DNA from: Scilla litardierei
Taxonomy: Eukaryota > Streptophyta > Magnoliopsida > Asparagales > Asparagaceae
Length of the DNA: 64,000 nucleotides
Assembly (NCBI GenBank): GCA_030789695.1
Contig: CM061139.1
Span: forward strand, 199,241,641 to 199,305,640
Direction of reading: 5' to 3'
Positions within the stretch are counted from its first letter, which is position 1, and every line of letters begins with the position of its first letter. The notes under the pieces were generated by a model, which saw only the letters and a list, made by a program, of their open reading frames with translations, did no database searches and had not been told where the DNA came from. Position numbers and translations under genes: made by a program. This document shows positions 10,490 to 23,097 of this stretch, one piece after another.

Positions 10490-12797
10490 ATACTGCTGGA
10501 TCCAGAGTAAACGTGTTTGCCGTTAAAACCTTAGCTGTGAAAAAACCCAGTAGGAAAAACCAACAGTCTTAAGGAAAAAGAGTACAACCCACATGTTACT
10601 CCCCCTTATCTGTACAAGCTTCAGGCTTGTAGGTCTCTCAGCTGCCTCATCCTGATTACTTTTACAAGTTTTACAAAAATACATCTAGGCAGAGTCTTAG
10701 TGAACAAATCAGCTTAATTATTACAATACTGAATCTGCTGTATTTCAACTTGCTTCTCCTTTTATAGGTCGTGCGTCCAGAAGAACTTAGGAGATATGTG
10801 CTTCGTCTTGTCGCCCTTGATGAAACCAGTCTGTAGTTGAGCTATGCAGGCTGCATTGTCCTCAAATATCGTGGTTGGCTCTAGGTCACCAGTCTTCAGG
10901 CCGATAGAAACTAAGATGTGATGAATGACTCAACGAAGCCATACACATCCTTTGCTTGCTTCATGGATCATGAGGAGCTCGGAATAGTTGGAAGATATAG
11001 ATGTAGTGGTTTTCTTCACAGATTTCCAGGAGATGGCTGTACCACCATAAGTGATCGCAAAACCAGTTTGTGATTTCTCGGTGTGAGGATCAGACATGTA
11101 ACCTGCATCTGCATAACCAATTAAAGTGGGAGATCCAGTTTTAGGGAAATATAATCTCAGGTCAATCGATCCTTGGAGGTAGCGTAGAAGCTGCTTAACT
11201 GTGTTCTAGTGACGCTTTGTGGGCGCTGCACTATATCTGGCTAGAAGATTTACTGAGAACGCTATATCGGGACGCATATAGTTAGCTAGATATAGAAGTG
11301 CACCAATGGCATTAAGGTAAGGTACTTCAGGACTTAACATTTCCTCCCCCTCTTCCAGCGGATGAAAGGGGTCCTTATGTACATCCAAGGATCTAACGAC
11401 CATTGGTGTACTTATATGATGACATTTATCCATTTGGATATTTTCAGTAATTTCCTTGTATATGTGGATTGATGTAACAGGATACCACCACGTAGGTGTT
11501 CGATATGTAAGCCAAGACAATACTTTGTTTTGCCTAGGTCTTTCATTTCAAAAGTATTCTTTAGGCTTGCAGATATCTCAGCGATCTCAGCAGGAGATCC
11601 AATAAGATTTAAGTCACCAACATAAACGGCGACTATAACAAATCATGTTCCCGATCTTTTAATAAAGATACATGGGCAGACTTCATTATTGGTGAAACCT
11701 TGATGTGCAAGGAAATCACTCAGTCTGTTATACCACATTTTACCCGATTGCTTAAGATCATATAATGATCTTTGAAACCTTACAGAGTAGAGTTCTCTCT
11801 GCTATCTTTGGAGGTAATTTATATCCTTCAGGGAGTTTCATATAGATTTCTTTATCTATACTACCATATAGATATGCAGTCACAACGTCCATGAGCTGCA
11901 TTTTTAGGCTTTCCAGAGATGATATGCTTAATAAAAATCGGAATGTGATCGCATCCATAACATGGGAGTAGGTTTGTTCATAATCTATCCCTGGACGTTG
12001 GGTGAATCCCTGTGCTATAAGCGTGCTTTGTAGCGTACGATCTTGTTATTTTCATTTCTTTTTCTGACGAAAACCCTCTTATAACCCACAGGTTTTACAC
12101 CTTTAGGTGTTTGGACTACTGGTCCAAAAACTTTCCATTTCAAGAGTTAGTCCAGCTCTACTCCTATTGCCTCGTTCTATTTTGGCCAATCATCTCTGCG
12201 TTTACATTCCGTAAGAGATCGTGGTTCGATGTCATCGTCGTATTCAACGACATGCATGACAATATTGAATGCAAAGTCGTCGTCAACGACAGTGCTTTTT
12301 CTGTCCAGTACCTCCCCAGGACGTACAAAATTTAATGATGTTTCTCATATAGTTTCATCTTCAGGGGAATGTAGGAGGGGAGAGGTAGCTGGTATGAGCT
12401 CAGCATCTTGTGTAGGGTTCATCTTTATTTCTCCATGAATTTTTCTTTTTTGAGGAACTTTGTCCTTCGAACCTGGTTGCCGTCCTCTTTTCAATTGAGG
12501 TACAACCTATTCTGCTGCTGGTGGATTGCATCCATCTTTGAGGATGTCAATCCTAGCTGGCGTATTGGCAGCATAGACGTGTGATCTGACAATCTTTTGG
12601 TTGCCAGTAAATTTATCAGGTAGCAAATGTACTGTATTTTGAAGATGAAGGATCTTCAGGATCTCATCTTCACATTGACTAGTACGCTGATCATAATGCG
12701 ACAAAGTCTTTGTATCTTAAGAAATGGTCTCAGAAGCTTCCAGCTTCTTAGACTGTGTGCCTAGTTTTGAAAAAACATTTGTAAGGACCATCTACCT
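10490..12797 (-). mobile_element. Copia retrotransposon, 3' half (decayed)
   Basis: Read on the minus strand from 12770 down to 10490, the frames follow copia pol order. 12704-12507 matches the linker seen in the plus-strand copy at 26330-26600 (CEDEILKILH...). 11958-11758 is the start of reverse transcriptase (MDVVTAYLYG, DKEIYMKLPEG). 11520-11206 is the end of RT (TPMVVRSLD, YLANYMRPDIAFSVNLLARY). The rest holds RNase H remnants and a purine tract GGGGGAG at about 10600. The RT box reads YVGD at 11613-11624 where the plus-strand copy has YVDD, so an essential catalytic Asp is gone. There are several frameshifts. The 5' half is cut off where the Sirevirus-like LTR begins. Confidence 0.85.
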
Positions 12798-12993
12798 TGC
12801 AATACTAACAACAAACACTCTAGAGGGGGGTGAATAAAGTAATGACAATAAATTGTGCAATTAAAATTAAACTTGCAAATGCGGAATAATAAGTGCAAGA
12901 GGAATTAATCAACACAATCAATCCGAACGCAAACACAAGAATTACACTGGTTCCCTAAACCTGGGTACGTCCAGTCACACCAATATCCACTAT

Positions 12994-13190
12994 AATTCTC
13001 ACACAGAGAAGTGAATACAATCTCACACAGAGATACCACACACAGAGAATTTGGATTCTCACACAGAGAAATCCTTACTTTCACACAGAAAGACTTATGC
13101 TCACACACACAGAGATCTCAACCAACCCTCACACAGAAGGTTATACTCTCACACAGAGAGTAACTAGCTCACACACAGAAAGCTAGGGAT
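12994..13190. repeat. Degenerate TCACACAGAGA tandem array
   Basis: About ten copies of (C)TCACACAGAGA-type units are separated by variable 5-15 base spacers, all in the same direction. They lie within the Sirevirus-type LTR. Spacer bases next to each unit often match the preceding ones (for example AACCTT-like flanks), giving a stuttered look. The function is unknown. Confidence 0.7.
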
Positions 13191-13446
13191 TCAATGAAAT
13201 AACAAAGTAAAACAAATACTCTTACCTATGCCTTGAGATGAACTTACTCATAAATGAATGCAAGGCATTGAAGAGGATCTCCAAGTGATGAGATTTGCTA
13301 GAATTGCACTTGGATGATTTTCCTCGAGCTTGACTTCAAAGCATGAAGGAGATTTAGAGCTCTAAGAGGGAGATGAGAGAGTTTGAGAGTGGTTTATTTA
13401 ATCTCTAAAGATTTTCAATAGCATCAAGAAGTTCCAATGAACTCAG

Positions 13447-13451
<5 letters not shown>

Positions 13452-13519
<68 letters not shown>
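13452..13519. repeat. (AT)n microsatellite
   Basis: A pure AT dinucleotide run of about 34 units lies inside the LTR. It creates an artificial Tyr-Ile repeat in one reading frame. Confidence 0.98.
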
Positions 13520-13522
<3 letters not shown>

Positions 13523-13574
13523 CCCAATAGGAACTCTCAAAACCAAGAAAACAGCCAAAAACAAAAAGCTGTAA

Positions 13575-14110
13575 CAGCTAGATTTTGGGCTAAATCGACA
13601 GTGACAGTCGACTGATGAACAAATGACAGTCGATTGTTCAAGGGCTATATAATACCCAACGGCTATAATCTGAGCCAAGACAGTCGACTGTAGAAGACTA
13701 CACAGTTGACGGAAAAACAGATAGTCGATTGTATATCCTTCATCAGGCGACTGCTGCAAGGGATGGAATAAAATAAAGAGTTGCAATTAACTCCCAGTAT
13801 GCATACATACGATTGATGAACAAAATACAGTCGAATGTAAAATAGACAGGCGACTGGTTATCCTTCATCAATCGACTGCTGCAGGAGATGGAATAAAACA
13901 AAGAGAAGCTCCCCATCATTTCACAGGCGACTGCAAATATACAGGCGACTGTAAATACTTCATCAGTCGACTGATGCAAAAAACTCAAGTAAAGGCAATA
14001 ATAAGTTGACTTGAGCAGTGCACCACAGTCGACTGTAGAAGGCTCAACAGGCGACTGTAATCACCCAGTCGACTGTAAAACCTTCAGCAAGCGACTGTAG
14101 GAGAGCCAGA
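13575..14110. repeat. CAGTCGACTG / CAGGCGACTG motif array
   Basis: Roughly fifteen copies of the 10-base motif CAGTCGACTG (a perfect palindrome) or close variants (CAGGCGACTG, CAGTCGATTG) occur at irregular spacing of 15-60 bases, mixed with CTTCATCA and GATGGAATAAAA blocks. The array lies in the LTR's presumed U3/R part, where repeated short motifs are often transcription-factor sites. That role is inference. Confidence 0.75.
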
Positions 14111-14541
14111 GACTCCAAATGAGTTTTTGACCAAGATGAGCCTATTGGGTTGGATTCTATGATAATCCTAAGGCTCACTAAGATGGTTAAATGCTTGTGC
14201 ATGAATGAGTAGACCATCTATCAAGGCATTACATTAAACCTAAACTCAAAAATAGAGAAAACAATAAATAAAATATTACATGGATTACATTGTTTTCCTT
14301 AGAGTCTATGGCTTGATCTTGATGCCTTGATGCTTCCCTTCATCTCCAAGATTTAGCATCCCTTGAGTCCAAGCTTTGGCTCTTCTCCTCTTGATGTCCA
14401 TCCTTACACCAAGTGTATAGTCTCTAAAAATGATATTCTTGATATGTAACTAAGAGACTAAAACAAGAGAGTCATTAGCAACAACATAATGTTGTGATCA
14501 TCATCAAAATAACATTGGTATGAAACACCAATACTCAACAA

Positions 14542-15960
14542 TCTCCCCCTTTTTGATGATGACACACATTATGTAAATATAAAGAGAATAAAGTATAATG
14601 CTAATGAGCTCTCCCTACTTATATGCACCAATTGAAAAATAAGATACACAATAGCAAATACTCATTATACCAAATGAAAGAATGAGAAACCATGGTGACA
14701 TATAATAGGCATGGATTACATAAACCAACTGCAATGGAAAATAATCATGCACACATGAATGGTTTATATAATCCCACATATCTCTCCCCATAGATATTTC
14801 TCTCTCCCAAAATGCATACGTATGAAATACAAGATTTACATAATGCATATATCTCTCCCCCTGACATCGTCAAAAAGGTGGACATCAAAAATGTCTCCCC
14901 ATGTCATCTTAATCCAAGATGTGACAATATGCACGAAATAAGGAGATGTACATAATGCATATATCTCTCTACATTGACATCGTCAAAAAGGTGGACATCA
15001 AAAATATCCCCTATTGTCATCTTAATTCAAGATGTGACAATATGCAAGAAATAAGGAGATGTACGATGCCCAATTTGTAAAATTTAGTGGGTATCAATCA
15101 CTATCTCATGCTCCCCCTAAATCATAGAAATAGTCAAAGTTTTGACTTCTAAGATCTAATAGCAATTGTAAAGAAGGAGATAAACAATCTCTAACAATTG
15201 GGTAAATACCAATTGTAGAAAAAAAATCTTGAAAGACAATCCTCTTTACCAATTGAAAACATTAATTAGAGCCATAGGCCTAAAGTGTATCAAAGCAATA
15301 GATATGGAAAAATCAAGCTTCATTGATACACAATGACATTGCCAAAACAAAATAAAACATGAAACATGTTGGCAATATCAATGGGTTAAGATCAAAACCA
15401 TAATAACCAATTGTAAATAATGATCTTTATCAAAACCCAAAATAAGAGTTAAAATATGTTTTAAAATATTTTAAACATATTAGATATAATAACTCCTCCA
15501 TTGTCATACACATGATTAAAAACTTGCATGTCTAACAATGTTTTCCCCAAGGTCACCATTTTTATGAAAAATAAATTTACAACCACTTTCAAAATCATGA
15601 AACACACACAAATAATGGGTATCCTAAAATAAATATTTAAGCACAATACCCATGCAATATGCATATACGTGAGCAACCTAAACATTAGGGAACCAACCCC
15701 AAGAGGAGTTTGATTTCCTAATGTAATCACATGAGATGATCACATCCCTAACTAGAGAGTTGATGTAACTATCCCTCTCTTGCACACTACACTTAGTGGG
15801 AATCCATAAACTCAAGGATTTTCTAGGCAACGTTTTACCTTAGCAAGAGGGGTGGATGTCGCATGCTTATGTGTAGAAATAAATTTCTTGGCATGCATAA
15901 AGTGAGGATTTTTGCTTCTTTTGCCTTAGCAAGAGGATTTTGCTCCACGGGGGTTTCAAA
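14542..15960 (-). mobile_element. 3' internal region of a Sirevirus-type element, non-coding
   Basis: This stretch lies on the internal side of the polypurine tract at 14542. Sirevirus elements often carry a long low-coding region there. No gag, pol or envelope-like frame is visible. It contains a tandem duplication at 14832-15060 and many AATTGGTA/TACCAATTG-type repeats. Its upper boundary with the plus-strand copia is not sharp. Confidence 0.45.
14832..15060. repeat. Two-copy tandem duplication, about 113 bp
   Basis: Both units run ACATAATGCATATATCTCT, a CATCGTCAAAAAGGTGGAC block, GTCATCTTAAT, GATGTGACAATATGCA and GAAATAAGGA. Unit 1 is about 14832-14943 and unit 2 about 14945-15058. Differences are scattered single bases. 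Confidence 0.85.
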
Positions 15961-16143
15961 GTAGTAATTTCTATTTTAAAAGCTTTCATTTGTATAATAT
16001 GGACTGTAATGGACTTTGGACTTTTTATTTATGTGGGACTGGCGGATCCACGAAATTAGCTCTTCATATAAAAATTGCATCCGTAAGAAAAGGTTTATTG
16101 TTTAAATTATTAATGCATGCAAATTTGTGCTCTGCTAGATAAA

Positions 16144-17060
16144 ATGGCTAAAATCGCAAGTGTCGATTTCGAAGTGTTGGATGCATCAGGGAGAAATTAA
16201 ACCATCTGAGTTGGCAGCTCGATGTGAAGTTCCATCTGCGGGCTAAGCCTTTCATTTCTACAGTGACTAAGAATGAAAATGTAAGCGATAAAAAAAAGGT
16301 GCATGCCATTATCTATATTCTCCGCCATGTGGACAAGACCCTAAAGGCTGAATACCTTACGGTCAAAGATCCATTTAAGCTGTGGACTTCCCTTGAGGAC
16401 AGGTATAAACATCAGAAAGATGTTATACTACCCAGGGCATGATATGAGTGTGAGAACCTGAGACTGCATGACTTTAAATCCAAAGCTGAGTACAACTCAG
16501 CTCTTTTTAACATCACCTCATGCCTGAAGTTGTGTGGTGAAAAGTCTCAGAAGATCGCATGCTGGAAAAGACAAACACGTCTTTCCATGAGAAAGATGCG
16601 ATACTAATACAGCAATACCGTGAACGAAAGTTCACCAAGTATTCTGAGCTACTGTTATATTTACTCATAGCTGAACAAAACAGAGAGCTTCTCCTCGTCA
16701 CTCACAACATGCACCCCTGGCACTGTCCCCTCCCAAAAGCTCACAGTGATTCTTCTTCTAGAAAGAAGAGGGCTGTGGGGCCAAGTCCAGCATTGAAGCA
16801 ATGAAGGGAAGCGCAAATTCACCTGGCACAAAAATGACAATAAGAAGAACGATGCATCCCCACCCAAGAGGGATTGGAAAGATCAGTGTCATAGCTGTGG
16901 CATGAAAGGTCACTGGTCCAGAGTGTGCGAAACTTCGCAGCATCTCCAGGAACTGTATAAAGAAAACAAGAAACAGAAAGCTGAAATAAACCTGGTGACA
17001 TCTGATGCTCCAGTTAAGTTTACAGCTGACAACTTCGAAACTGATGACTTGTTGGATTAG
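16144..17060 (+). pseudogene. Copia gag remnant with zinc knuckle
   Basis: ATG at 16144 opens MAKIASVDFEVLDASG, a copia gag beginning, and frame breaks follow. Later blocks include AIIYILRHVDKTLKAEYL and DPFKLWTSLEDRYKH (UBN2-type gag) in 16224-16442. A zinc knuckle CHSCGMKGHWSRVC (CX2CX4HX4C) is at 16887-16928. Several stops and shifts separate these pieces. Confidence 0.85.
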
Positions 17061-17199
17061 ACTTTTATTTTTATCTTAGCAAATTGTTTAGAACATTTCA
17101 TGTTATGAGAGCTTTTGAATTATGTAATTTGAATTTGAATGAATAAAGTTTATGGTCCTGAAATGCAAATGTTTTATTCATCTTTATAGATAAATCGCT

Positions 17200-18423
17200 C
17201 TCATGACTGCTTGGTAGACAGTGCTTCGACACATACGATCCTTTTGTATAAGTGCTATTTTCATTGCATTATACCATACAAAAGCCTTGTAAATACAATT
17301 TCTGGGCCATCGAATTAATTGAAGGTTCTGGGAATGCAACCTTGTTGCTCCTTAATGGAACGGAAATTAAAATAAAAGATGCACTATTCTCTCCGAACTC
17401 CAACCGAAACTTACTAAGTTTCAAGGATATCCATTTAAACGGATTCTATTTGGAAACATCAAATGTAAATGAAAAAGAATTACTGTATGTAACGTCTCAA
17501 GAAAAAGGAGTAAAATCCATACGTGAACGTTTTGAGAGCCTTTCTTCATGCCTCTACCATACAAAGATTCGGAGAGAGGAAGCTAACTTGACGGAGCACT
17601 TGAAGTGCCCGACATCAGCCAGGTTTTTAATTTGGCATGATAGAGTTGGACACCATGGGGCTGTGATGATGCACCGCATCTAATCATAATTCCATGGGCA
17701 CAACCTGAAGAACCAGAAGATTCTTCAGAAGGGAGACGCATCCCCAGCATTCAAGGGAAAATTAATAATAAGGCCATCACCACTAAAAGTGGATATCGAG
17801 TCTCCAAGCTTCCTCGAAAGAATACATGGAGACATATGTGGACCTATCCACTACCTAGTGGGCCATTTCAGTACTTTATGGTACTGATTGATGCATCTTC
17901 AAAATATTCATATGTATGTCTACTATCAACCCGTAACTTAGCTTTTTCAAAGCTACTGGTACAAATTATAAAGTTGCAGGTGCATTTTCCAGACAACCAT
18001 ATAAAGAAAATACGTCTGGATAATGATGGGGAATTTACCACCCAGTCATTTCAAGAGTATTGCCAGCCAACGAAAATAGAAATTGAACATCCAGTGCCGC
18101 ATGTTCACGGGTTGGCAGAGTCACTGATAAAAAGACTACAATGGATGCACGTCCATTATTAATGAAATCCCAGTTGCCGGTGGATGCATGGGAACATGCA
18201 ATTCTGCATGCTGCATTGTTAATAAAAATAAGACCCTTTGAAGGTCAGAGTCTCTCTCCAATGCAACTTGTATATGGAGGGCCACCGAACATTTCCCATT
18301 TGAGAATCTTTGGTTGCGTAGTTTACATCTCTATTGCACCACCATAGAGGACAAAAATGGGTCTTCAACATCGCATATGTATCTATGTAGGGTTTGACTC
18401 ATCCTCAATTTTAAGATACCTAG
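17200..18423 (+). pseudogene. Copia protease and integrase remnant
   Basis: The protease motif LVDSASTHTI is at about 17211-17240. A pre-integrase block LIWHDRVGHHGAV follows at about 17628-17665. The integrase core is seen at 17836-18162 as GPFQYFMVLIDASSKYSYV, RLDNDGEFTTQSFQEYC and HVHGLAESLIKRLQW, then DAWEHAILHAA. The host frame ends ILRYL at 18423 and resumes EPKMRDAFKARL at 26302, with exact continuity across the nested insertion. Confidence 0.85.
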
Positions 18424-19100
18424 TGTAACGACCAGTATTTTTCAACACTTCACTTTACGTATTTTTGCGTATTTTAAAAAAAATTTTACATTATAAATGT
18501 TAGTCAAGAGTTTTATAACAAAACTGATTACAAAAATTCTTATAAAAATATTTTTAAGCACGAGACTAATTATAATGTATTTTAGTATTTTCAGATTTCC
18601 TCAAACACTCAAAACGATTTCGATAAAAATTCATTTTCTATAATTACCGTTTTGCCTTGACGAATTAATTTTCTATTCAAACGTTTTCAAAACATTTTCA
18701 AACTTTTGCATTAGCATCCTATGATCATTTAGAGCTTCCCACATTAATTTCGTAATTTTCTGATATCATTTCAATAGAGAACCCGCAAACCCGCTTTCTA
18801 AACGTTTTGGCCAGAAACTAGTGTCTCCGTAGCTTAAATCCCAGAACGGTCTTCGCGATCCTCGTGATGTCCGATCCCATGGGTACGTTTTTGAAATTTT
18901 TCGGAGTCGTTTACGAAAACGAGTTTGTCTTCCTCTGCTTTGCTAATTACAATCGCCAATGACCTTTATAACCCTAATCATCATCCTATCTACCCCTCTT
19001 TTTGTGATTAGATCTGAAATGGCTCAGATCTAACCCCCCATCTACCCCCTCATCTACCCCCTCATCTACCCCACTAATCACAAGTTTGCCATTCTAATAC

Positions 19101-19110
19101 CTATATAAAC
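19101..19110 (+). promoter_or_regulatory. TATA box of the 5' LTR
   Basis: CTATATAAAC precedes a pyrimidine-rich leader starting about 30 bases downstream. The same arrangement is at 23777-23786 in the 3' LTR. Promoter role is inferred from position and motif. Confidence 0.6.
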
Positions 19111-19137
19111 CCCCTCCATTTGTATCAACTCTCACCC

Positions 19138-19140
<3 letters not shown>

Positions 19141-19184
<44 letters not shown>
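19141..19184. repeat. (CT)n microsatellite in the 5' LTR
   Basis: A run of about 22 CT units. The matching tract in the 3' LTR (about 23815-23853) is shorter and followed by a C run, showing divergence since insertion. Confidence 0.97.
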
Positions 19185-19187
<3 letters not shown>

Positions 19188-21723
19188 GGTTTTCTTTTTG
19201 AACCCAGGCAAAATCTTGCCCGCTCTCCGACTGTCACTCTCTCCCTCTCTCCGATTCCCTCTCTCTCCCCTCCCGGAGATCCGATCAACGCCCTCCGACA
19301 GCCTCGACCTACGCCCGCCACCGCCGCTGCACCCGCCGCTTTCGCACCGCCGTCGACGAGGCTCCACAACCACAGTAGCTCCCCGCCTCACTCCGACGAG
19401 GCGCCCCCCCCGCTCGCATGACGTCCGCCGCCGTCGCTTCACCCCTACACCGCCGCTCCTGCCACCACCGTGCCGCGATCGCCGTGCTCCGACGAGCTTC
19501 CCCGAAGACCGACGCCTCCCCCGCCGCTTCGACTGCCGCCTCCACCGTCCTCCCTCCGCTGTCCGCCGTGCACACCGACTCCCCACTCGCTCCGACGCCG
19601 ACCGCCTCCTCTCCGACGCCGACGGCCGCGCCCACCCCGCCACAGCACCCCGCCGCCTCGCCCTTCGCCTCCACACCACCGCTCCGACGAGCACAACCCC
19701 GTTGCACTCGTTCGAACGAAGGAGAACGGTAATACCCCCCAGTGGCATACTCGTAATTACGAGTTAATTTCGTATGTTCGATTTTTTTAAATAATTAATA
19801 GGGTTTAATGGTTAAAAATCCATAACCTAAAATATAAGGGTCAGAAAATGTGAGACTAGCTCCAGAAAATCAGAAACAATATTTCGGATCCAATGACTCT
19901 AGTTTCATCTCGATCCGACGCTTAGTTTTTCCAGAATTAATTTTTAAGCCTAAATTTTAAATGTGTTACTTTCTTTTAAAAACCAGTAAATTGTTATGTT
20001 CACATAAAATAATATGTGATAAAAATATATGTTATAGTACTCTTCGAGACGCTCGTTTTGACATCTCATTTGTAACTTTCTAATACAGATTGCACCCAAA
20101 AGAAATGTTTGAATAAATACGTTACTAATTGAAAAATAGTTTTTAAATTGTTTTTGAGCTTTTAAAAATTCTAAAAATTATTATAAGCTTTAGAAAAATA
20201 TTTTCTCTTACGGTAAAATTATTTTTAACATATCTAGCCTATAGAAAAATTTTGAACGATTTCCGACACCGTTTCAACCAGTTTCAAAAATCAGAACGAA
20301 CAGAATACTTAAATAGAAGTGTCGTGTTCTCTAACTAATTATTTTTGTGTTACAAGTACAAACTCTTGTGTACCAACTTCAGAGAAAACCTTAGACCCAT
20401 CCTCGTCTTGCTACGACGATCCTGATGGTGTAAGTCACAGTTAATTCTAACCTTAGAAATTTAGATAGTGCACGTAATGGAAAGTAGTGTACTAAATGGA
20501 GATACCGCATGCTCGAAGCATGGAATCGGTAACTTAGTTGTTGGACTTCAAATCATTGCTCAAGACTGACATTCTCTCTTGAGGATTCTGCCTTGACTTT
20601 TCAACAAGCGAAGATCTTTGGAGTGTTGTTAATGCATGTGAACAGCTTTACTTTTGGAACAACAAAATTGACATACCTGAGTGATAAATTGTTGACATCA
20701 TACTGCTAGAACATCTTATTGAAATTGAATGCTTAAAAGTAGTTAGCACTGCACTGGGTTTTTGGGTTAAACTTATATTAGTGAAAGTGCAGGAGCGACC
20801 GCGAGCCATCTACGCAGTGCACTGTACCGACCGTCTAAATGAAATGTACCGACTAAAGTGAAATGGGATCCGCCCGGGTGAGCGCCCCCGTGTCAGGAGA
20901 TGGGCTCAATGGTTGCACACTGTACCTTCCTATATAAGTCATGTAGCTTTTAGTGTCACTATTGACTGCCTGTACTTTCAGTGTTACTACATCTGCCTGG
21001 TTGTCCTACTATCTTCATCACTATTGCCTACTAGTTGAAATATTGTTGCTACCTTATGTCATACCACAGTTGTTGCTCTTGCACATCACTTTACACTTGT
21101 ACCGTCACCTTTACTTTACGCACTACATGCACTTTACTTGCTACACCTACACAGTCACTAGCACTTTACTTATCGCTCGTGTATGCTTGTTCGCTTTTAC
21201 TTTACTTTCCGCACTTGTTTACTATAGCTTGCTCCATATTTGTGCACTCCTTATTTTCTATGGCTAGAATTGTTGTGACTTACCTATGGTTCCATTTCCG
21301 TGGCACCGCAGACGACGCACAGGTTGACTTAGGCACTCCTGAGTTCGCAGAGCCATAGCACGATCCTGGGACTGTCGACTTTTATATTCAGAGCGTATGT
21401 GTGATGTACCTTCGATGTATTTCCTTTCTGCTTTACTTTTCATGTATTTTGTGAGAGAGTGCTAGATTGTTGTTGCACTTTTAATTTGTGGACTGTAATA
21501 ATGTCTGTTGGCTTGAGTATTATTGTACGTCTCTGCATCGTGGCTATGTTGATTTCACTGGTAAACTGCAGGACGTGCAAATATCAAATAAGTAACTGGC
21601 CCCGAGAACGGGTCGTTACAAGTTTGGCGGTCCATGCAGGTCCGCGCTAAATACCTCGTGAACAATATAGCAAGATCAGGATGTACTGTATATAATGCTC
21701 AACTAAGCTGACATTTTTCTATG

Positions 21724-22823
21724 AATGCAGGTTTGACACCGGAAAGATGGACAGAAACACCTCGGAGAGCCCCAATGGAGCTGACTAGTCTGGAGCCAGC
21801 AACCCAGCCAACAACGGACCTGCTCCCACCGTGCATCAGATCTCCGATCTCGCATTGTGAGAGATGGTGCAAGCTATCAAGGGAGAATATCATCTTGTGG
21901 GAGGCATACAACAATTCCGCTCCCTCCACCCGAAGACCTGGAATGGTGAAGATGGTCCGATGAAGGCGGAAGAATGGCTAGGGAGTACCGAGGAGAACTT
22001 GAGATCCGCCCAGATCTGAAAGCACGCTTGGGTGGACACTGCCAGATCCCAACTGACGGATGGAGCCAGAGTCTGGTGGAGCTCTGAAGAGGATCGTCTT
22101 CAACGACCAATCGAATGGGTGACGTTCACCGAACTTTTCCGTACCCAGTATTTCTCTCCTGAGGCTCAGATGGAACTTCAGGCGCAATTTGTTGGGTTGA
22201 AGCAAGGATCCATGACAGTGGAACAATATGACGCCCGATTCAGCTTGCTGAGCCGCTTTGCTCCTGAGATGATTGCCACTCCCATGGCCCGAGCCTGATG
22301 CTTCAAGCAGGGTCTCAACATAGAGATCCGCCGAAACTTAGTAGGACGCCCACTGTGCACTAACACCGAGGTCCTTGCTGCTGCTTGTGAACATGAGTTC
22401 ATTGAGAGAGAAGAAAGACGTCATATGGCTGCCCCTTCCAGAAGGCCGCTTCCAACAACTACTGCTAGACCCAGCCGTCAACCATCATCCGACCAGATGC
22501 ATCGTCCGGTCCAGCAGACCCAGTTCAAGAGACAGACACCACCGCAACGTCCAGTGTGTCACCATTGTGGTAGGCTTGGACATTTGAAATCAGAGTGCAG
22601 TTGGTACCTGAATCTCTGCCTGATTTGTGGAGCGGAAGATCATGTTGCTAGGGATTGCCCAGACGCAAGAGTACGCGTTACTGCCACTGCCACCGCTGCT
22701 GCCCCTGCTGGAGATGCTTCTCATCGACCACCACATCCTCCGCAACGACAGGCCTACACGATGATCACAGAAAATGTCGGAGCCATCGACCAGGTGATTG
22801 GAGGTATGAACTATCGCTTTTGA
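21724..22823 (+). pseudogene. Retrotransposon gag with two zinc knuckles
   Basis: The frame opens at the Met near 21721. It shifts near 21930 into KTWNGEDGPMKAEEWLGSTE, has a stop near 22018, then reads WVDTARSQLTDGARVWW, FTELFRTQYFSPEAQMELQ and LKQGSMTVEQYDARFSLLS, the core of gypsy gag (Retrotrans_gag). A TGA at 22296 breaks it before CFKQGLNIEIRRNL. The last part, to the stop at 22821, contains two CX2CX4HX4C knuckles, CHHCGRLGHLKSEC and CLICGAEDHVARDC. No protease, RT or integrase follows. The breaks mean this copy cannot make full gag. Confidence 0.88.
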
Positions 22824-23084
22824 TATTATACTCGTTCATTTGCAATCAGTATCCCATACCATTATATCATCGTAGCTATTATGTTAACGCTAGTATTGAG
22901 ACTAGCTATAAAAGCCATGTTGATGTCGATAGTATGTATTTATAAACAACATCTCTTGTTTTCTAGATGCTGTGATATCACATTATATTCTATAATCTTT
23001 TTCTATCATTTATTTACTTGAGCTTCTTCCTAACAGCTATTATCTGTTTTAAAAAGTTTGAAATTCCGAGGACGGAATTATTTT

Positions 23085-23097
23085 AAGGAGGGTAGGA
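23085..23097 (+). other. Polypurine tract
   Basis: AAGGAGGGTAGGA directly abuts TGTAACAACC of the 3' LTR at 23098. It is the expected plus-strand primer, and the same purine sequence abuts the LTR of the related element at 36657 on the other strand. Confidence 0.85.

Larger units (their letters stand above)
12798..14541 (-). repeat. Sirevirus-type copia LTR
   Basis: The high-coordinate edge is marked on the minus strand by a polypurine tract, AAAAAGGGGGAGATTG, immediately before TGTTGAGTATTGG. This junction is typical of Sire/Maximus copia elements. The low-coordinate part contains CTCTAGAGGGGGGTGAATA, also characteristic of such LTRs. Inside are an (AT)n tract (13452-13519) and two arrays of short motifs, listed separately. 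The low-coordinate boundary is uncertain by tens of bases. Confidence 0.6.
18424..21620 (+). repeat. 5' LTR of the gag-only element
   Basis: This 3,197-bp LTR contains a TATA box at 19101-19110, a (CT)n run at 19141-19184 and a GC-rich segment at 19200-19730 that encodes only low-complexity Pro/Arg/Ser frames. The TATA followed by a CT-rich leader suggests the LTR promoter and start of the R region. The end (GTAACTGGCCCCGAGAACGG) is shared with the other copy. Confidence 0.92.

Noticed and set aside
13743..13988. Frames of 81-120 codons across the LTR repeat arrays
   Set aside because: They include the (AT)n run translated as Tyr-Ile repeats and non-coding LTR sequence. No family resemblance.
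12990..14110. CRISPR-like array of short spaced repeats
   Set aside because: Units are degenerate, spacing is irregular, one motif is palindromic, and the context is a plant LTR.
19120..19767. 215-codon Pro/Arg/Ser-rich frame in the LTR (and its 223-codon counterpart at 23797-24468)
   Set aside because: It starts in a (CT)n run and crosses a GC-rich LTR segment that is open on several frames. There is no recognisable domain, so it is not called as a gene, though its presence in both LTRs is noted.
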